Shown in pieces: positions 20,108 to 30,669 of a DNA stretch of 64,000 bases. The translations under genes were made by a program, and so were the position numbers. Origin of the DNA: Diphasiastrum complanatum (Eukaryota; Streptophyta; Lycopodiopsida; Lycopodiales; Lycopodiaceae); NCBI GenBank assembly GCA_029204225.1, contig CM055099.1:51107298-51171297 (forward strand). Reading direction: 5' to 3'. Under the pieces are notes generated by a model. The model was not told the origin of the DNA. It was given only the letters and a program-made list of their open reading frames with translations, and ran no database searches. How positions within the stretch are numbered: position 1 is the stretch's first letter; each line of letters begins with the position of its first letter.

Positions 20108-20754
20108 TGTGAAAATTGTCAACATTTCCTTGTCTAGTTTTAGGCCAAAATTGCTAAAAATGGCACATAGTTTAGGATCTGACTTTTCACACGTGTGAAA
20201 CAGGTCTAGATATTTTTAGTAAGTGTATTTTTTCAGTATGAAGAAGTGTCAAACTTCAAGACCTTCGAAATGAGTCCATTTTCATGTATTTTGGACATAT
20301 ATGCCAATTTTACCTATATAGGGCATATTTTAGGTAAGGAGGGTCTAGAGAGAGGAGAGAGAGTCATCTCTCTCAGCTATATATAGCAGGTAGGCCGTGG
20401 AGAAACAGGTTGGAGCAGATCCATTGTATTCATTTGCTTAATGAGAGATTTTTCTATTGGGTTCTCCTTCCATTGTTGGCATTGTGTAGTGATTGAGTTC
20501 AAGCTTTGTGTGTATGATCTTAGGTGCTTTCCAAAAGTGGTAGGCTGATGTATTATGGACTGTATAATGCTATTTTGGGCCGCACTTGATGTTTATGGAA
20601 GTTTCCATTTGTGATAAATGCTTTTTGATCAAGTTCTTTGCATTCTAGGTAGCATAGAATGTGTTGCCAATTCCTAGCTTATGTAGTTTGGAGTGCAAGC
20701 ATTCAAGCCAATGATCTTGGAGTTTAGATCCACTTAGGATCTGTATTTTTCACA
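20108..20754 (+). repeat. Element B 3' LTR
   Basis: 647 bases, no difference seen from the 5' LTR, followed by the target duplication TGTCG. Confidence 0.95.
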
Positions 20755-20759
20755 TGTCG

Positions 20760-20976
20760 GGCGGCTTGCTTGGAGGGAAGTCACCCACATCGGGACCCCC
20801 GATCTGGCATGGCGCTAGGTTGGATCTCAATGTTGGTTTCGGAACTTCAAGTTGGTTAAGTCTGATCGTTGTTGGCGAGTTGGCTGCTTGTATGTCAAGT
20901 GGGTTTGGATGGCAAGAGTTGAAGGCTGGGAAGCTAAGTCGTGGTTCCCGGCTCCCTTTGGGATGCCTGCGCTACA
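20760..20976 (+). repeat. Element N 5' LTR, right part
   Basis: Continuation of 14201-15199 after element B and its duplicated target. It aligns with 23428-23644 and ends GCGCTACA. Confidence 0.88.
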
Positions 20977-20978
20977 TG

Positions 20979-20991
20979 TGGTATCAAAGCC
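20979..20991 (+). promoter_or_regulatory. Primer binding site, element N
   Basis: TGGTATCAAAGCC lies two bases after the LTR end. It is an initiator-Met-type site with one change from the A and B sites. Confidence 0.8.
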
Positions 20992-21066
20992 GACTGGCCG
21001 GTCAGCTATGCGGATCTCACGAAAATGGCCACGGTTTGGGGTTCATCAAGACAATTGTTGTGCAAG

Positions 21067-21452
21067 GTGCTGCCCACAGTGTAAGCATGGGTGCATCCAC
21101 GGTCGGGGTGGTTGGCCAAATGGGGGACTTGATGAGTCAAGGTGCTGCCCTTGAGGTGTAAGCACGGTCAGTTCTCGCGGTTCGGGCCTGGCGCTGTCTG
21201 CACGTAGGACGGATGAGGCAAAGTGCTGCCTAGGTAGGTGAAAGCACGGTCTGTACCTTGTGGGGTGTGGGGCGACATATTCGAACTGTACGGGTTAACC
21301 ATTGATACAGAGATGCTGCTCGAATTTGGGTGTAAAGCACGGGTGGTTAGCTGCCGGTGCGGGATAGCTGCCGATCGTTTAGCTATAAGGACTATCGACC
21401 AAAAAGTGGTGGGGCATGACTGAGGCAATGTGCTGCTTAATGGTGAAAGCAC
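21067..21452 (+). repeat. Five interspersed hairpin motifs in element N interior
   Basis: A motif GTGCTGCC-(N6-12)-GTAAAGCAC, able to form a GTGCT/AGCAC stem, recurs at about 21067-21088, 21142-21165, 21223-21248, 21313-21340 and 21430-21452. Spacers between the copies are unrelated. The first and fourth copies have one wobble or mismatch in the stem. With no coding sequence here, repeated RNA hairpins could serve packaging or dimerisation; that is inference. Confidence 0.7.
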
Positions 21453-22413
21453 GGATAGTTGGAGGGGTGTCCTATGTGGGCTGATTCTGTGATTGATTTG
21501 TATGGGCGCGGCCAGGCAAAGGTCCGTTGGCAGGACCATCTCAAAGGGGGACCTTGTCTTTGTTACTTGTTAGTAAACCTGCCTGAGTGAGTCTTAGTAC
21601 TCGTGCTTTGCTTGGTTTGCATGATTGCTTGTGATACAATGAGCTGATGGCTCGAGAAGGAGCCTTTTCTTTTGAAGGCTGATACCATCAAACAAAGAGG
21701 ACTACAAAATCTTTGGGGCGGATTTGCAGTTCAAGTACTCACACATGAACGGCAACGAAACGACTCAATGTTTGCAAAGGATGGATGGCTAGCCTGTTTC
21801 TTGGGTTAGTTTCATTTGCGACAATGCCCACCAGACGCAAGCAGGAAGTCAAAAGTTGGAAAGGGCGATTTCAGGGGGGATCTTCTATGGAGCAGTTGGT
21901 CTTCATTTTGGGACGGCCACCTTCGGAACTGAAACTCATTGAGCATGGGTGATATCCAGTATCAGTTGGGTTTTTCCTCAAAGGAGGAAGACTAGGATCT
22001 TGGCTCAGGGAGCCTTGATACCTATGCGGAACTGAACAAATCTGGAGCTTAGGGAGCTCAACACAAAGTGCATCAAGGACAAATCAGGAGCTCAAAGGAG
22101 TTTCAAAGTCGAAAGTCAGAAGCGACAGGGGCGAACATTTCAAAGAAAGGCCTCTGTCACCAGTTAATAAGGTTCTCGGGTTTTACGAAAGCGACATCAA
22201 ATCTACGCTTTTCCCAGACAAAGATATATTTTCAAGTTATGTAATTTTTCAATACAAAGAACTGAGCCTCCAACTTGTGGTGTGCCAGCTTCAATATTAA
22301 TAAAAAGTGGTCAGTATATTGAGTATTGTGCCAAGTAGCTTAAATGTATAGTTATTTTAATTGGGAGACACCTTTACTTTAATCTGACATCTGATGAGGA
22401 CATCAGATTTTAT
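21453..22413. other. Element N interior, no coding sequence seen
   Basis: No gag or pol motif and no long frame on either strand. It ends at the polypurine tract. Confidence 0.7.
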
Positions 22414-22427
22414 AAAGGTGGGGTGGA
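22414..22427 (+). promoter_or_regulatory. Polypurine tract, element N
   Basis: AAAGGTGGGGTGGA directly before the 3' LTR, a different tract from the GAAGAGGGAG type of A and B. Confidence 0.8.
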
Positions 22428-23644
22428 TGTTGTAAAGCTACCTTTACAAGATTTACTTCCGATGCCATCGGCGCCAACTATGTCTCCGACACCAGCAGCG
22501 CCCCTGCTGCTCCTGGCGCCACTGTGACCAGAATCCAGCCGGCGCCAAGTTCCTATGGCTAAAAATCTTTGATCGGTTCTAGCGGAGTCCAGAGAGCTCA
22601 GATCGATGTGCAATCACCTCACACGATCTAGGCATGATTAAAGGAAGCCTGGGGATCAATAAAATCTAGAGAGAGAAAATGACTTTCTAGAAAGAGAAAA
22701 TTGTAGAGAGAGAAAAACGTGCTCTACCAGCTTGGGTAGAGTGCTTGGTATGATGGGGGGTGCCGAATCACACCAATACTATAGGGGAGTGCGGGTTGCG
22801 ACTCAGGGCGAGCTCCAACCAAGTCTCAGCCTCCCGTGCTGGAATGTTGTCATGGCTCTCGCCTTGGCATGCTAGCGCCCCGGAGACTAGGGTCGGTCAC
22901 ACAGTTGAAATGTAACCTTCTCAGATTTATCAATAAAGCGGGATTTTTCTCAAACTGACTCTGATTACCTTCTGGGTTTCAGTGTTCGGTAAAAGCGCCA
23001 ATTGTAAGGACGCTTCCAAATTTTTAAGTTGGCACATAGTTGAGGGTCGTATCCCGGGACGCTAGCGGTATGCCGTCGGGACCATTCAGTCCGTGGCGCC
23101 AGCGGTATGCTGTCGGGACTATTTGGTCCAGGAATTGGTTGTTTTCATATCTGTCGCGGATTGTAGTTCTGAGTGTTCCTTGCATGAACGTGAATGGGTT
23201 AAGCTCTTGGGGAACGGGCTCTAACCTATCGGCTGAGTTGGATGGCTTGCTTGGGTGGAAGTTACCTGTTTATGGCTGTCCAATCTGGCGTGGCGCCAGT
23301 TTGGCTTCCAGTGCTCGTGACGAAGCTTTCAGTTGGTTAAGTCTGATGTAAGTCAGACCGCTTGCTTGGAATGGATGTTACTCATTTGTAACGAAGCTTC
23401 GAGTTGGTTAAGTTTGATGTATGTCGGGCGGCTTGCTTGGAGGGAAGTCACCCACATCGGGACCCCCGATCTGGCATGGCGCCAGGTTGGATCTCAATGT
23501 TGGTTTTCGGAACTTCAAGTTGGTTAAGTCTGATCGTTGTTGGCAAGTTGGCTGCTTGTATGTTAAGTGGGTTTGGATGGCAAGAGTTGAAGGCTGGGAA
23601 GCTAAGTCGTGGTTCCCGGCTCCCTTTGGGATGCCTGCACTACA
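22428..23644 (+). repeat. Element N 3' LTR
   Basis: 1217 bases, TGTTGTAAAG to CCTGCACTACA, followed by the target duplication CTATG. Compared with the 5' LTR, GGCGCC-rich strings near the start have become GATGCC, GACACC and similar forms. It contains three diverged copies of a GCTTGCTTGG ... GTTGGTTAAGT unit between about 23245 and 23530. Confidence 0.9.
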
Positions 23645-25047
23645 CTATGGCATCATCGCTTAGGACACTTGAATTATGCATCTATTTTGAACATGTCCAG
23701 ATAATTCATGGCTCTTGATCTCAACTATCCTTCTAGTAAAGTCGATCTCCCTGTCTGCCATAGCTGCATCCTTGGAAAGCAAACTAGGATTCCTTTTAGA
23801 TCAAGTCATAGATATGCAGCAAAAGGTCTATTAGATGTTGTTCATATAGATAAATGTGGACCTATGCAAACTCCTTCATTACTAGATGCAAAGTATTTCA
23901 TTACCTTTATTGACGAATTCTCTAGAAGAACAGCTATTTATCATTAAAAGAAATCAGAGGCTTTCATCAAGTTCAGACAATTTATAAAGCATGTAGACAA
24001 TCAAACTGGAAAACGAAGCAAAGCATTGAGGTCAGATAACGAGGGAAAATACATCTCCACTGAATTCAAGAAATACTGCCTTAACAACGGCATTGAACAA
24101 CAATACATTACCTCCTATTCGCCTTACTCAAATGGTCTTGTTGAGAGAAAGAACAAAACCTTAGTCGAATCGACAAAGTGCATATTATCACATGCGACAC
24201 TTCCGAAGTCCTTTTGGGATGAAGCTGTTTCAATAGCAACCTATATTTAGAACAGATGTCCTACTAAAGGTCTCTCAGACAAAATTCCATTCGAAGTTTG
24301 GACAGGTACCAAACCTTCTTTATCAAACTTACGAGTTTTTGGATGTACTGCTTATGTGCAGATTCCTCATGATCTCAGGAAGAAGCTCGACTTCCAGAGT
24401 ATCAAATGTATTTTCATCAGCTACACTACTTCAGATCAAGCCTACAAGCTGTTCGATCCCATCGAGTTGAAAATATTGACTAGTCGGGATGTCATCTTCA
24501 TCGAAGATCAGTTTCAAGACCTCAAGGGAAAAGGCGCAGCCAATGTAGCCGACCTTTCAGATTCTCCTAACACATTGAACTTCCCAGTTTCTCAGTCGAC
24601 TATTCTCGTTAAAGGTCGAAGCTCATCTACTCTTGACAAACAACAAATCAACGACGAATCAGAAGATGATGATGTTGTAGTTTGGCAACTACAGTATGAT
24701 GAAAATGATCAACTTTCTCTATTTCTTAGAATATCATCAAGAGCTAGAAGACCACCTATCAGGTATATCGAAGAGTCTGGAGCCTACCTTGTTCACGAGC
24801 TGAGGATGTCGAAGAGGCACTCAGTCAGCTAGATTCAGATCTCTGGAAAGATGCTATGGATAAAGAGTATTCATCACTTAACAAGAACTAGACATGGACG
24901 ATTGTCGAATTACCTGCTAGCAAAAACATAGTTGATTGCAAATGGATTTTCAAAGTCAAGTACAATGCAGATGGAAGCATCAACAGAAGAAAAGCCCGAC
25001 TTGTCGCCAGGGGGTTTTCTCATATATACAATGTCGATTACATTGAG
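23645..25047 (+). pseudogene. Family D copia integrase and start of reverse transcriptase, broken
   Basis: Resumes the frame cut at 14200. The HHCC region (WHHRLGHLNYASILNMSR ... CHSCILGKQ) leads into the integrase core (HIDKCGPMQ ... FIDEFSRR ... LRSDNEGKYIS ... NGLVERKNKTL), the FGCTAYVQIP region and the RT start (CKWIFKVKYNADGSINRRKA). In-frame stops occur near 23716, 23944 and 24248, and a frameshift near 24810. Reverse transcriptase is interrupted at 25048-25052 by a solo LTR. The N- and C-parts are consistent with one old copia insertion that received both N and the solo LTR. Confidence 0.88.
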
Positions 25048-25052
25048 ATTTT

Positions 25053-25780
25053 TGTGAGGAATTGAAAAAGATTATCTATGTTAGATATAGGGGTCTTATG
25101 TTTTTTACATCAAGTATCTAGGTGTAGGATGTTGATAGGAACAAATTTGGCATAGATGGCAATTATGCATTTCCACTTGTAATGCCACTATTGAGCCAAA
25201 ATAGAGTAAGAGGCTAAACACTTGCTAATTAGAGTGTAGACAAGTTTAAAGTTTTTGTTTGATGAATTCCAAGAGGTCCAATAGGATATAGAGGTGGAAC
25301 CTTGTGTGGTCCAATAGGAATTTGAGGTGTGCTTGAATATAGTCCAATAGAATTAAGAGGTGCATGGATCAATGGTCCAATAGGATTAAGAGGTGACAAA
25401 GTGTGGTCCAATCATAGTTAAGCATAGTGGTAGCTCGTGGATCTACTAGTATCATTGTACTCCTCATTTTGGATCTAATTGATTTGGTGATTGTGTGGAT
25501 TTTGAGTGTCATTGAATTTCTAGCTTTCTCTCTCTACCCGAGAGCTCATGATGGGTTTTCTCCCGAAGAGAGTAGCTTGTTTTTACTTAGAATATTTTTT
25601 GAATACTTCTCACACATGTAAGTGAGAGTTGGAAGTGATTGAATGCATGTAGTAGTGTGTTTTTGCCATAGGATCTAAGATTGATCTTGAATCTCAATCT
25701 AGTCTTGATCTTGGTGCATCTACACACCTTAGGAGATCACAAGTACATGTTGTGGACAATCCACACGTGTGAAATCAACA
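25053..25780 (+). repeat. Solo LTR of element C family
   Basis: 728 bases starting TGTGAGGAATTGAAAAAG and ending GTGTGAAATCAACA, flanked by the duplication ATTTT (25048-25052 and 25781-25785). It is similar throughout to the element C LTRs at 33574 and 39074. A solo LTR with a clean duplication implies insertion followed by LTR-LTR recombination. Confidence 0.93.
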
Positions 25781-25785
25781 ATTTT

Positions 25786-26820
25786 CAGTCCAATAGTCAA
25801 GCATTCTTCTATTCAACTTTTGCTATCATTTGCCGCTGCAGCAGATTTGGAAATACATCAAATGGATACAGACAGCCTATCTCAATGGAGTTATTGAAGA
25901 AGACATTTACATGGTGCAAGCCAAAGGTTATATTATCGAGGGTAAACATAATCATGTTTGTAAACTCCATAAGGCACTTTATGGCTTGAAGCAATCTGCT
26001 CAAGCATGGTCTCAAAGAATCAATATTTTTCCTATTGATCACGGCTACACACCTAGCTCTTCATGTTCAAATTTTGCAACAATCTTTTATTATTATCACT
26101 TTGCACGTGGATGATACATTACTTTTCAGCAACAGTACCGATCTGATAAAAGAAGACAAGACAATGCTATCTTCTGAATTCGACATGACCCATCTAGGCG
26201 AAGCTCATTTCTACCTTGGTATTCAAATCTACAGAGACAGAAATCAAAAGTTGGTCTACATTACTCAACATAGATACATCTACAATATGTTAGTCAAATA
26301 TAATCTGATTAATTGCAAGTTAGCTCTCTCACCAATGGAACCAGGTCTCAAATTGTCAAAGGACCAGTGTCCTCAAACATTTCAAGAGAAGGAGCAGATG
26401 CATGAGTATCCTTACCATTCTATTATAGAATCTCTTATGTATGCAATGATCTATACCAGGCCAAACATAGCTTTTGCAGTCAGTATATGACCCAACCCTG
26501 GTGTGGTTGAGAAACTTACTTTCAAATATTAGTCTAAATCAATCTATTCCGACATTATTATTTTGTGATAATCAAAGTGCCATTGCCTTGTCAGCCAAGC
26601 CTAGATTTCATTCTACGAGTAAGCACATTGAACTGAAGTATCACTTTGTCAGTAGCAAAGTTCTCAATGAAGAGGTCAGATTGCAGTACTGTCCAACGCA
26701 AGATATGACAGCAGATATTTTTACTAAAGCATCAAGCTTGGATGCAAGTTTGATAGGGTTTAGGGTAAAGAAAATGACAATGCAAACCTCGCCTTTCTGG
26801 TCATCACGAGTCGATTCTTA
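25786..26820 (+). pseudogene. Family D copia reverse transcriptase and RNase H remnant
   Basis: Continues after the solo LTR with MDTQTAYLNGVIEEDIYM-like sequence, LHKALYGLKQSAQAWSQRI and LHVDDTLLFS (the YVDD position reads HVDD). Near 26485 it jumps from IAFAVSI to a segment ending RNase H (FCDNQSAIALSAKPRFHS, ADIFTKA), so the RNase H core with its catalytic acidic residues is deleted. Frameshifts near 26060 and 26480. It ends about 26820. Confidence 0.85.
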
Positions 26821-27307
26821 AAATTTTCTTACAATATTAAATTTGGCCTAAAATTTTATATTAACTTGCGCACAAGTTTCTCTCTCTCGTAATTTTGCCC
26901 TAAAATTCTACTAAGGACATGGGCCCCATCAGAATTTTACTTAAACGATACTGCTAGCCTAGAATTTTATGGTAACCCTAAATTCAAAAGTCTCTGAGAC
27001 CTTACTTTTGTCTGAAATCTTTGTCTAACTACTTAAAGATGTGGTTGCCAGTTTAGAAATAGTTCGTGCTTAGGTCTTCGAGTGTTCTTGTTTGCTCTGT
27101 TGTTTTCTGGTTATCATAATCTATTCAAACTAGCATACCTGCATTTTTTTAAACCCATGTTGAGCATAGCTTTCTATGCTTAGCATAGAATTAAGTCTTC
27201 AGTTTTTTTTGTTTTTTGTTAACTTATTTAACCAAGTCTCGAGACTAAAAGCAAAATTATAGTTGTTTTAATTTTTTTCTTCGTAGTATTTTCATTTTAG
27301 TTTAGCA
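26821..27307. other. Spacer with palindromes, upstream of the 27308 ORF
   Basis: Four loosely repeated CCTAAAATTTTAT-like strings lie at 26845-26965. At 27160-27190 are two palindromic cores, ATGTTGAGCAT and CTATGCTTAGCATAG, of the same type as the 6980/13053 array. The segment ends in a pyrimidine-rich stretch before the ORF, echoing the layout upstream of 13451. Confidence 0.5.
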
Positions 27308-28120
27308 ATGGAAAGCTCATCTTCTTTAGTTCCTCCTATTGTAACTTATTACGACGGAGTTCCTACAAGTTCATCTTCCGACATCAAGATTACAATTGTG
27401 TACCACGAGGTGACTCTAGGTTCGACACAAGCTACTGAATTTTGTATGACTTCGTCCTCGTCATTGTGTCTCTTAAATCCTAGAGCAGTGTACTACTCTC
27501 ATTCACCAGAAATCCACAATGGTTCAGAATCAAACAAGCACTTAGTTACTGATTCTAGTCAATTCACCATCCCACAACGTGGCAGTCTTTCCTTGAGGAA
27601 GTCAAGGCAAGCACGAAGGCCCGGTCCGTTCAATGTTGCGAAGTCCAAGAGATCTATATTTTTGAATGTTGCAGAGATTTCTGAAAGTTCTAAGCCTTCT
27701 ACTGAAAACCAATATAATGAAGTGGCAGATAATCAACCCACACCTTCAACAGGTATGGATTCAATACCAGCACCTTTAGGTGCCACTGTCCCAAGTTGTT
27801 CATACAAAGCAGAAGCCAAAGGAAAAGAGAAATTTCGAAGAGATTTACAATCAAATCGAGAAATGACCTCACATAAAAAACAATTGCTGGAATTTTGTGA
27901 AATCCGTAGAGTCAGAAACTTAGTTTGCTATATTTCCTCCTATTTGCAAAAATTAACCTTTGCTGAAGTTAAACATATTTGCTCAAGCTTTTTTCCAAAG
28001 ACACAAAATGATCAAAATATTACCTTTGTTGATCTGTCAGGCCCAGATAGGTGGACATTACAAAGTCACTTCAAATTCACAGAGAGCAACAAACTATTGG
28101 ATTATTCTCCTTCCTACTAA
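27308..28120 (+). CDS. Unrecognised ORF, ended by an LTR insertion
   Basis: 270 codons from MESSSSLVPPIVTYYDGVPT. The last ~8 codons lie in the family D LTR, so the native part is about 262 codons and its original end is lost. The product is Ser-rich with a basic stretch (SLRKSRQARRPGPFNVAKSKRS split over 27593-27660) that could be a nuclear signal, and a C-terminal part with FAEVKHICSSFF. I know no matching family. Either it is a host or mobile-element gene hit by the LTR, or it is an extra ORF of family D lying between pol (ends 26820) and the 3' LTR. A clear polypurine tract is missing, which favours the first reading. Palindromes like those before 13451 lie just upstream. Confidence 0.55.
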   Translation: MESSSSLVPPIVTYYDGVPTSSSSDIKITIVYHEVTLGSTQATEFCMTSSSSLCLLNPRAVYYSHSPEIHNGSESNKHLVTDSSQFTIPQRGSLSLRKSRQARRPGPFNVAKSKRSIFLNVAEISESSKPSTENQYNEVADNQPTPSTGMDSIPAPLGATVPSCSYKAEAKGKEKFRRDLQSNREMTSHKKQLLEFCEIRRVRNLVCYISSYLQKLTFAEVKHICSSFFPKTQNDQNITFVDLSGPDRWTLQSHFKFTESNKLLDYSPSY

Positions 28121-29313
28121 TCGACTAATCGGTTTTTAATCTTCATCCAATTGTTTATCTAGTTTTGCGGATTCTCCCGTGTTTTACACAGTCTGCAGAA
28201 TTATAAGTGTTTTTACACAGTCTATAGAAATACACAAAGGACAACAGTGTCGAGAATTTTCTCTCACTACAAGACTTGACACTGTCGCCTTTATGCTACA
28301 GTCAATTTTCTCTTAAAGCGACACTGTCAAAAATTGCAAGTAAAAATACAGTGTCACATTTTTCGCTTGTCATGAATTGTGAGTAAAAATGCAATGTCAC
28401 ATTTTTTGCATTTTTCAAAGTGCCTCAAATGCTAAGAAAATGACTTTGGCAAAGTGTGGGACTACCCCAATATTCAGGAAATGAGATTTTGCGACACTGT
28501 CGTATTTCTCACAAAAGTCGCATTTTTCGCTTTCTCCCTGATGACAATTACGTTCATTTCTGCAGAGTGACAGTCATGTTCATTTATGTAGACAAACTGT
28601 TTACAACCAAATGTCACCGCTTATCAACAAGCAACTTCTGAGAAGAACTGGATGAATGCCAACAGACTCCAGCCAACTGGCAGCCACATTTGATGACCTA
28701 ATTGCTTAGTATAAATAGTTGTTCATATTTCAACATCTTAATCAGATCAGATCAAATATTCAATAGTTAGCTCTCTCTCAAGCCTGCAAGCTTGAACACT
28801 CTTGAGCATTCTAGCTCAGTTCTTTAGAGTTGATTAGAGATTGTTGTTGCGCTTACTGCTTAGCAATAATGCGCTTAATTCAGACTTATATTTTAATCAC
28901 TCAGAAATATCTGAGCGTATGCGGCTTTGATCCGCAAACTTGTTGTAATCATTTACTTCTGTTTTGTTTTATACTGAATCAATACTATCTTTTTATTGTG
29001 TTTATGTTTGTCTTAGAATGTATTCATTTCTGTAATTCTTCGCGACTGATTATTTGTCTGATAAGATAATTCAATGCTTTAAATGTTTGGCTATGTAATC
29101 ACTGTAGTACTAATGATTTCAAAGTTAGTTACTATAAGATCGAACGTGATTTTTTATCACTATTGTGTTGTTTGAAATTGATAGGCGTAGTCATGCATGA
29201 AAAAATAGGAAGATAGTTTATTCCACTGCGCACGATAAGTTTTCTTTCTTGTCATTTGAATTCTTTTTATTAGAATCTTATTCGACCTATCTTTTATACA
29301 CCTCTTTCCAACA
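28095..29313 (+). repeat. Family D LTR, complete
   Basis: Starts TATTGGATTATTC (TG has decayed to TA) and ends CTCTTTCCAACA, directly followed by a primer site. TATA box TATAAATA at 28710-28717. The first 400 bases hold repeated GTGTCGCATTTTTCGC / AGTAAAAATGCAGTGTC motifs. It matches 13606-13955 over its first ~350 bases. Confidence 0.82.
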
Positions 29314-29325
29314 TGGTATCAGAGT
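29314..29325 (+). promoter_or_regulatory. Primer binding site, family D
   Basis: TGGTATCAGAGT directly after the LTR, initiator-Met type with the last base changed. Confidence 0.82.
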
Positions 29326-29511
29326 GTTGATTCTTCTTCAAGGCCTAATACTATATCAAAGTGCAAGCTCTTATACTTTATATCTTTCATGATATCAAAT
29401 TATTCTTCAGTTCGAATCAATTTGTTTTGGTATCAGAGAATTGATTTCCAATTGTAGCGCAGCATGATATCTCTCTTAACGTCGTCAGACTAAAGTTTCA
29501 GATGAATTCTC

Positions 29512-29821
29512 AAAGTAAAGCCAGTCTTATCGCAGACAAGCTGAATGGATCCAATTATCATTTATGGAAATTTAAGATAAAGACCTTGCTAATCGCCAAT
29601 GAGTTGTGGGATGTTGTTATAGGTATCAAAGTAAATGCTGAAGATGACACATAAGACTCAAAATGAAAGTCGAAAGATGGTAAAGCTTTCGCGCTTATTA
29701 TCCTCAATATATCACATACTCAAATTGGCCACATAGCTGAAGCTAAGTCTTTGAAAAAAGTTTGGGACATCTTGAGATCACTATATGATGTGAGAGACGT
29801 AACTACCAAGTTACATTTGTG
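29512..29821 (+). pseudogene. Family D gag N-terminus, truncated
   Basis: MNSQSKASLIADKLNGSNYH then LWKFKIKTLLIANELWDVVIG is a copia gag start (UBN2/DUF4219-like). Two in-frame stops lie near 29652-29666, and the homology ends about 29820. The LTR, primer site and gag are therefore the 5' end of a second D copy whose remainder is missing. Confidence 0.75.
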
Positions 29822-30669
29822 AGCTTGCATGCTGAAATTGCACCTAGCTTCTACCTACTTTGTCCAAATGTCAAATTCTCAATTAGATATGTACAAAACT
29901 ACATGCATGTGTCCAATACTGTATTTGCATGACTTGCATGTGACTTCCCTAGATGAATTGGACATGTGTAGAACATGTATACTGACTTGCATGTTGCATG
30001 CATGCACTCTAACTGACTTTGCATGTCATCTACTTTTATGCATGTCTACAAATCTAGATCTACCTAACTCAATCTCATCCTAATCTATAAGGTCATGTGC
30101 TCAATTCACATACCTTTGATATATACAATGGAACAAAGTGAATATAGATCAAATATGACCATCTAGACATTGTGCATGTCATGTAGCTTGAGTTTGTACA
30201 TGCTAGAGAATGATATTTACAACTTGTAAATGCACAAACAAGATGATTTTCCTCATCAGCCTCTATAGACAAGTTGGATAGCTTTTTATTCTTCACAATC
30301 ATCAATGCCTTGATCCAGTGAAGCGGTCCGTGCATGGACTATCCACGCATAGAATATCCACAAAAATAACCGCCGCTCGACACCGCCCGACTTCCCTCCC
30401 AAACCGTTGTTGAAATTTTCAAATTTATATTCGCATGGATAATCCATGCATGGATGATCCACGCAGATATAAATTTCAATGCCGTTGACCATATGCACCG
30501 GCGATATTGAGCACTGGAGAATTTTCAAATTGGAATTTCGCATAAACTAAACTTGGAATATAGGGCTTGTAATCCTCCATATGTCTTAAAACCAAAGCAA
30601 AATTGAGTTAGGATAGTTTAAACTCAATGTAAATGGAAGTCAAAAAGCAAGACAAGTAGTTGTTAATTG
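29822..30669. other. Unassigned; many TGCATG motifs and an inverted repeat
   Basis: Between 29825 and 30050 TGCATG/GCATGC strings (RY motifs) occur about ten times. Around 30410-30480, TTCAAATTTATATTCGC and GCAGATATAAATTTCAA are inverted arms around CCATGCATGG. No gene is supported. Confidence 0.45.

Larger units (their letters stand above)
15200..20754 (+). mobile_element. Element B: non-autonomous gag-bearing LTR retrotransposon with a large unknown coding region
   Basis: Target duplication TGTCG lies at 15195-15199 and 20755-20759. LTRs are 647 bases each with no difference that I could see. The order is LTR, primer site TGGTATCAGAGC (15847-15858), ~1.1 kb repeat-rich leader, one long frame (17020-20094), polypurine tract and 3' LTR. 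The frame begins with a copia gag but has no protease, integrase, RT or RNase H motif. Gag, leader end, LTR termini, primer site and polypurine tract are shared with element A, so proteins of an A-type element probably package and integrate it. Elements with gag only are known (TR-GAG class). The extra ~760 codons make this one unusual. Confidence 0.92.
14201..23644 (+). mobile_element. Element N: non-coding LTR retrotransposon, itself split by element B
   Basis: Bounded by the target duplication CTATG (14196-14200 and 23645-23649). Without B it is about 3.9 kb: a 5' LTR of ~1216 bases (14201-15199 joined to 20760-20976), a 1451-base interior and a 1217-base 3' LTR. A primer site and a polypurine tract are present, but no gag or pol motif is visible on either strand of the interior. 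It therefore fits the LARD/TRIM class of elements mobilised by proteins of others. LTRs differ mainly by transitions, many at CG or CNG sites, as expected after methylation-driven decay, so it is older than A and B. Confidence 0.88.

Noticed and set aside
20754-21539. ORFs of 100-135 codons in the N interior
   Set aside because: They overlap the hairpin repeats, are open on both strands because of GC-rich composition, and have no gag or pol motif.
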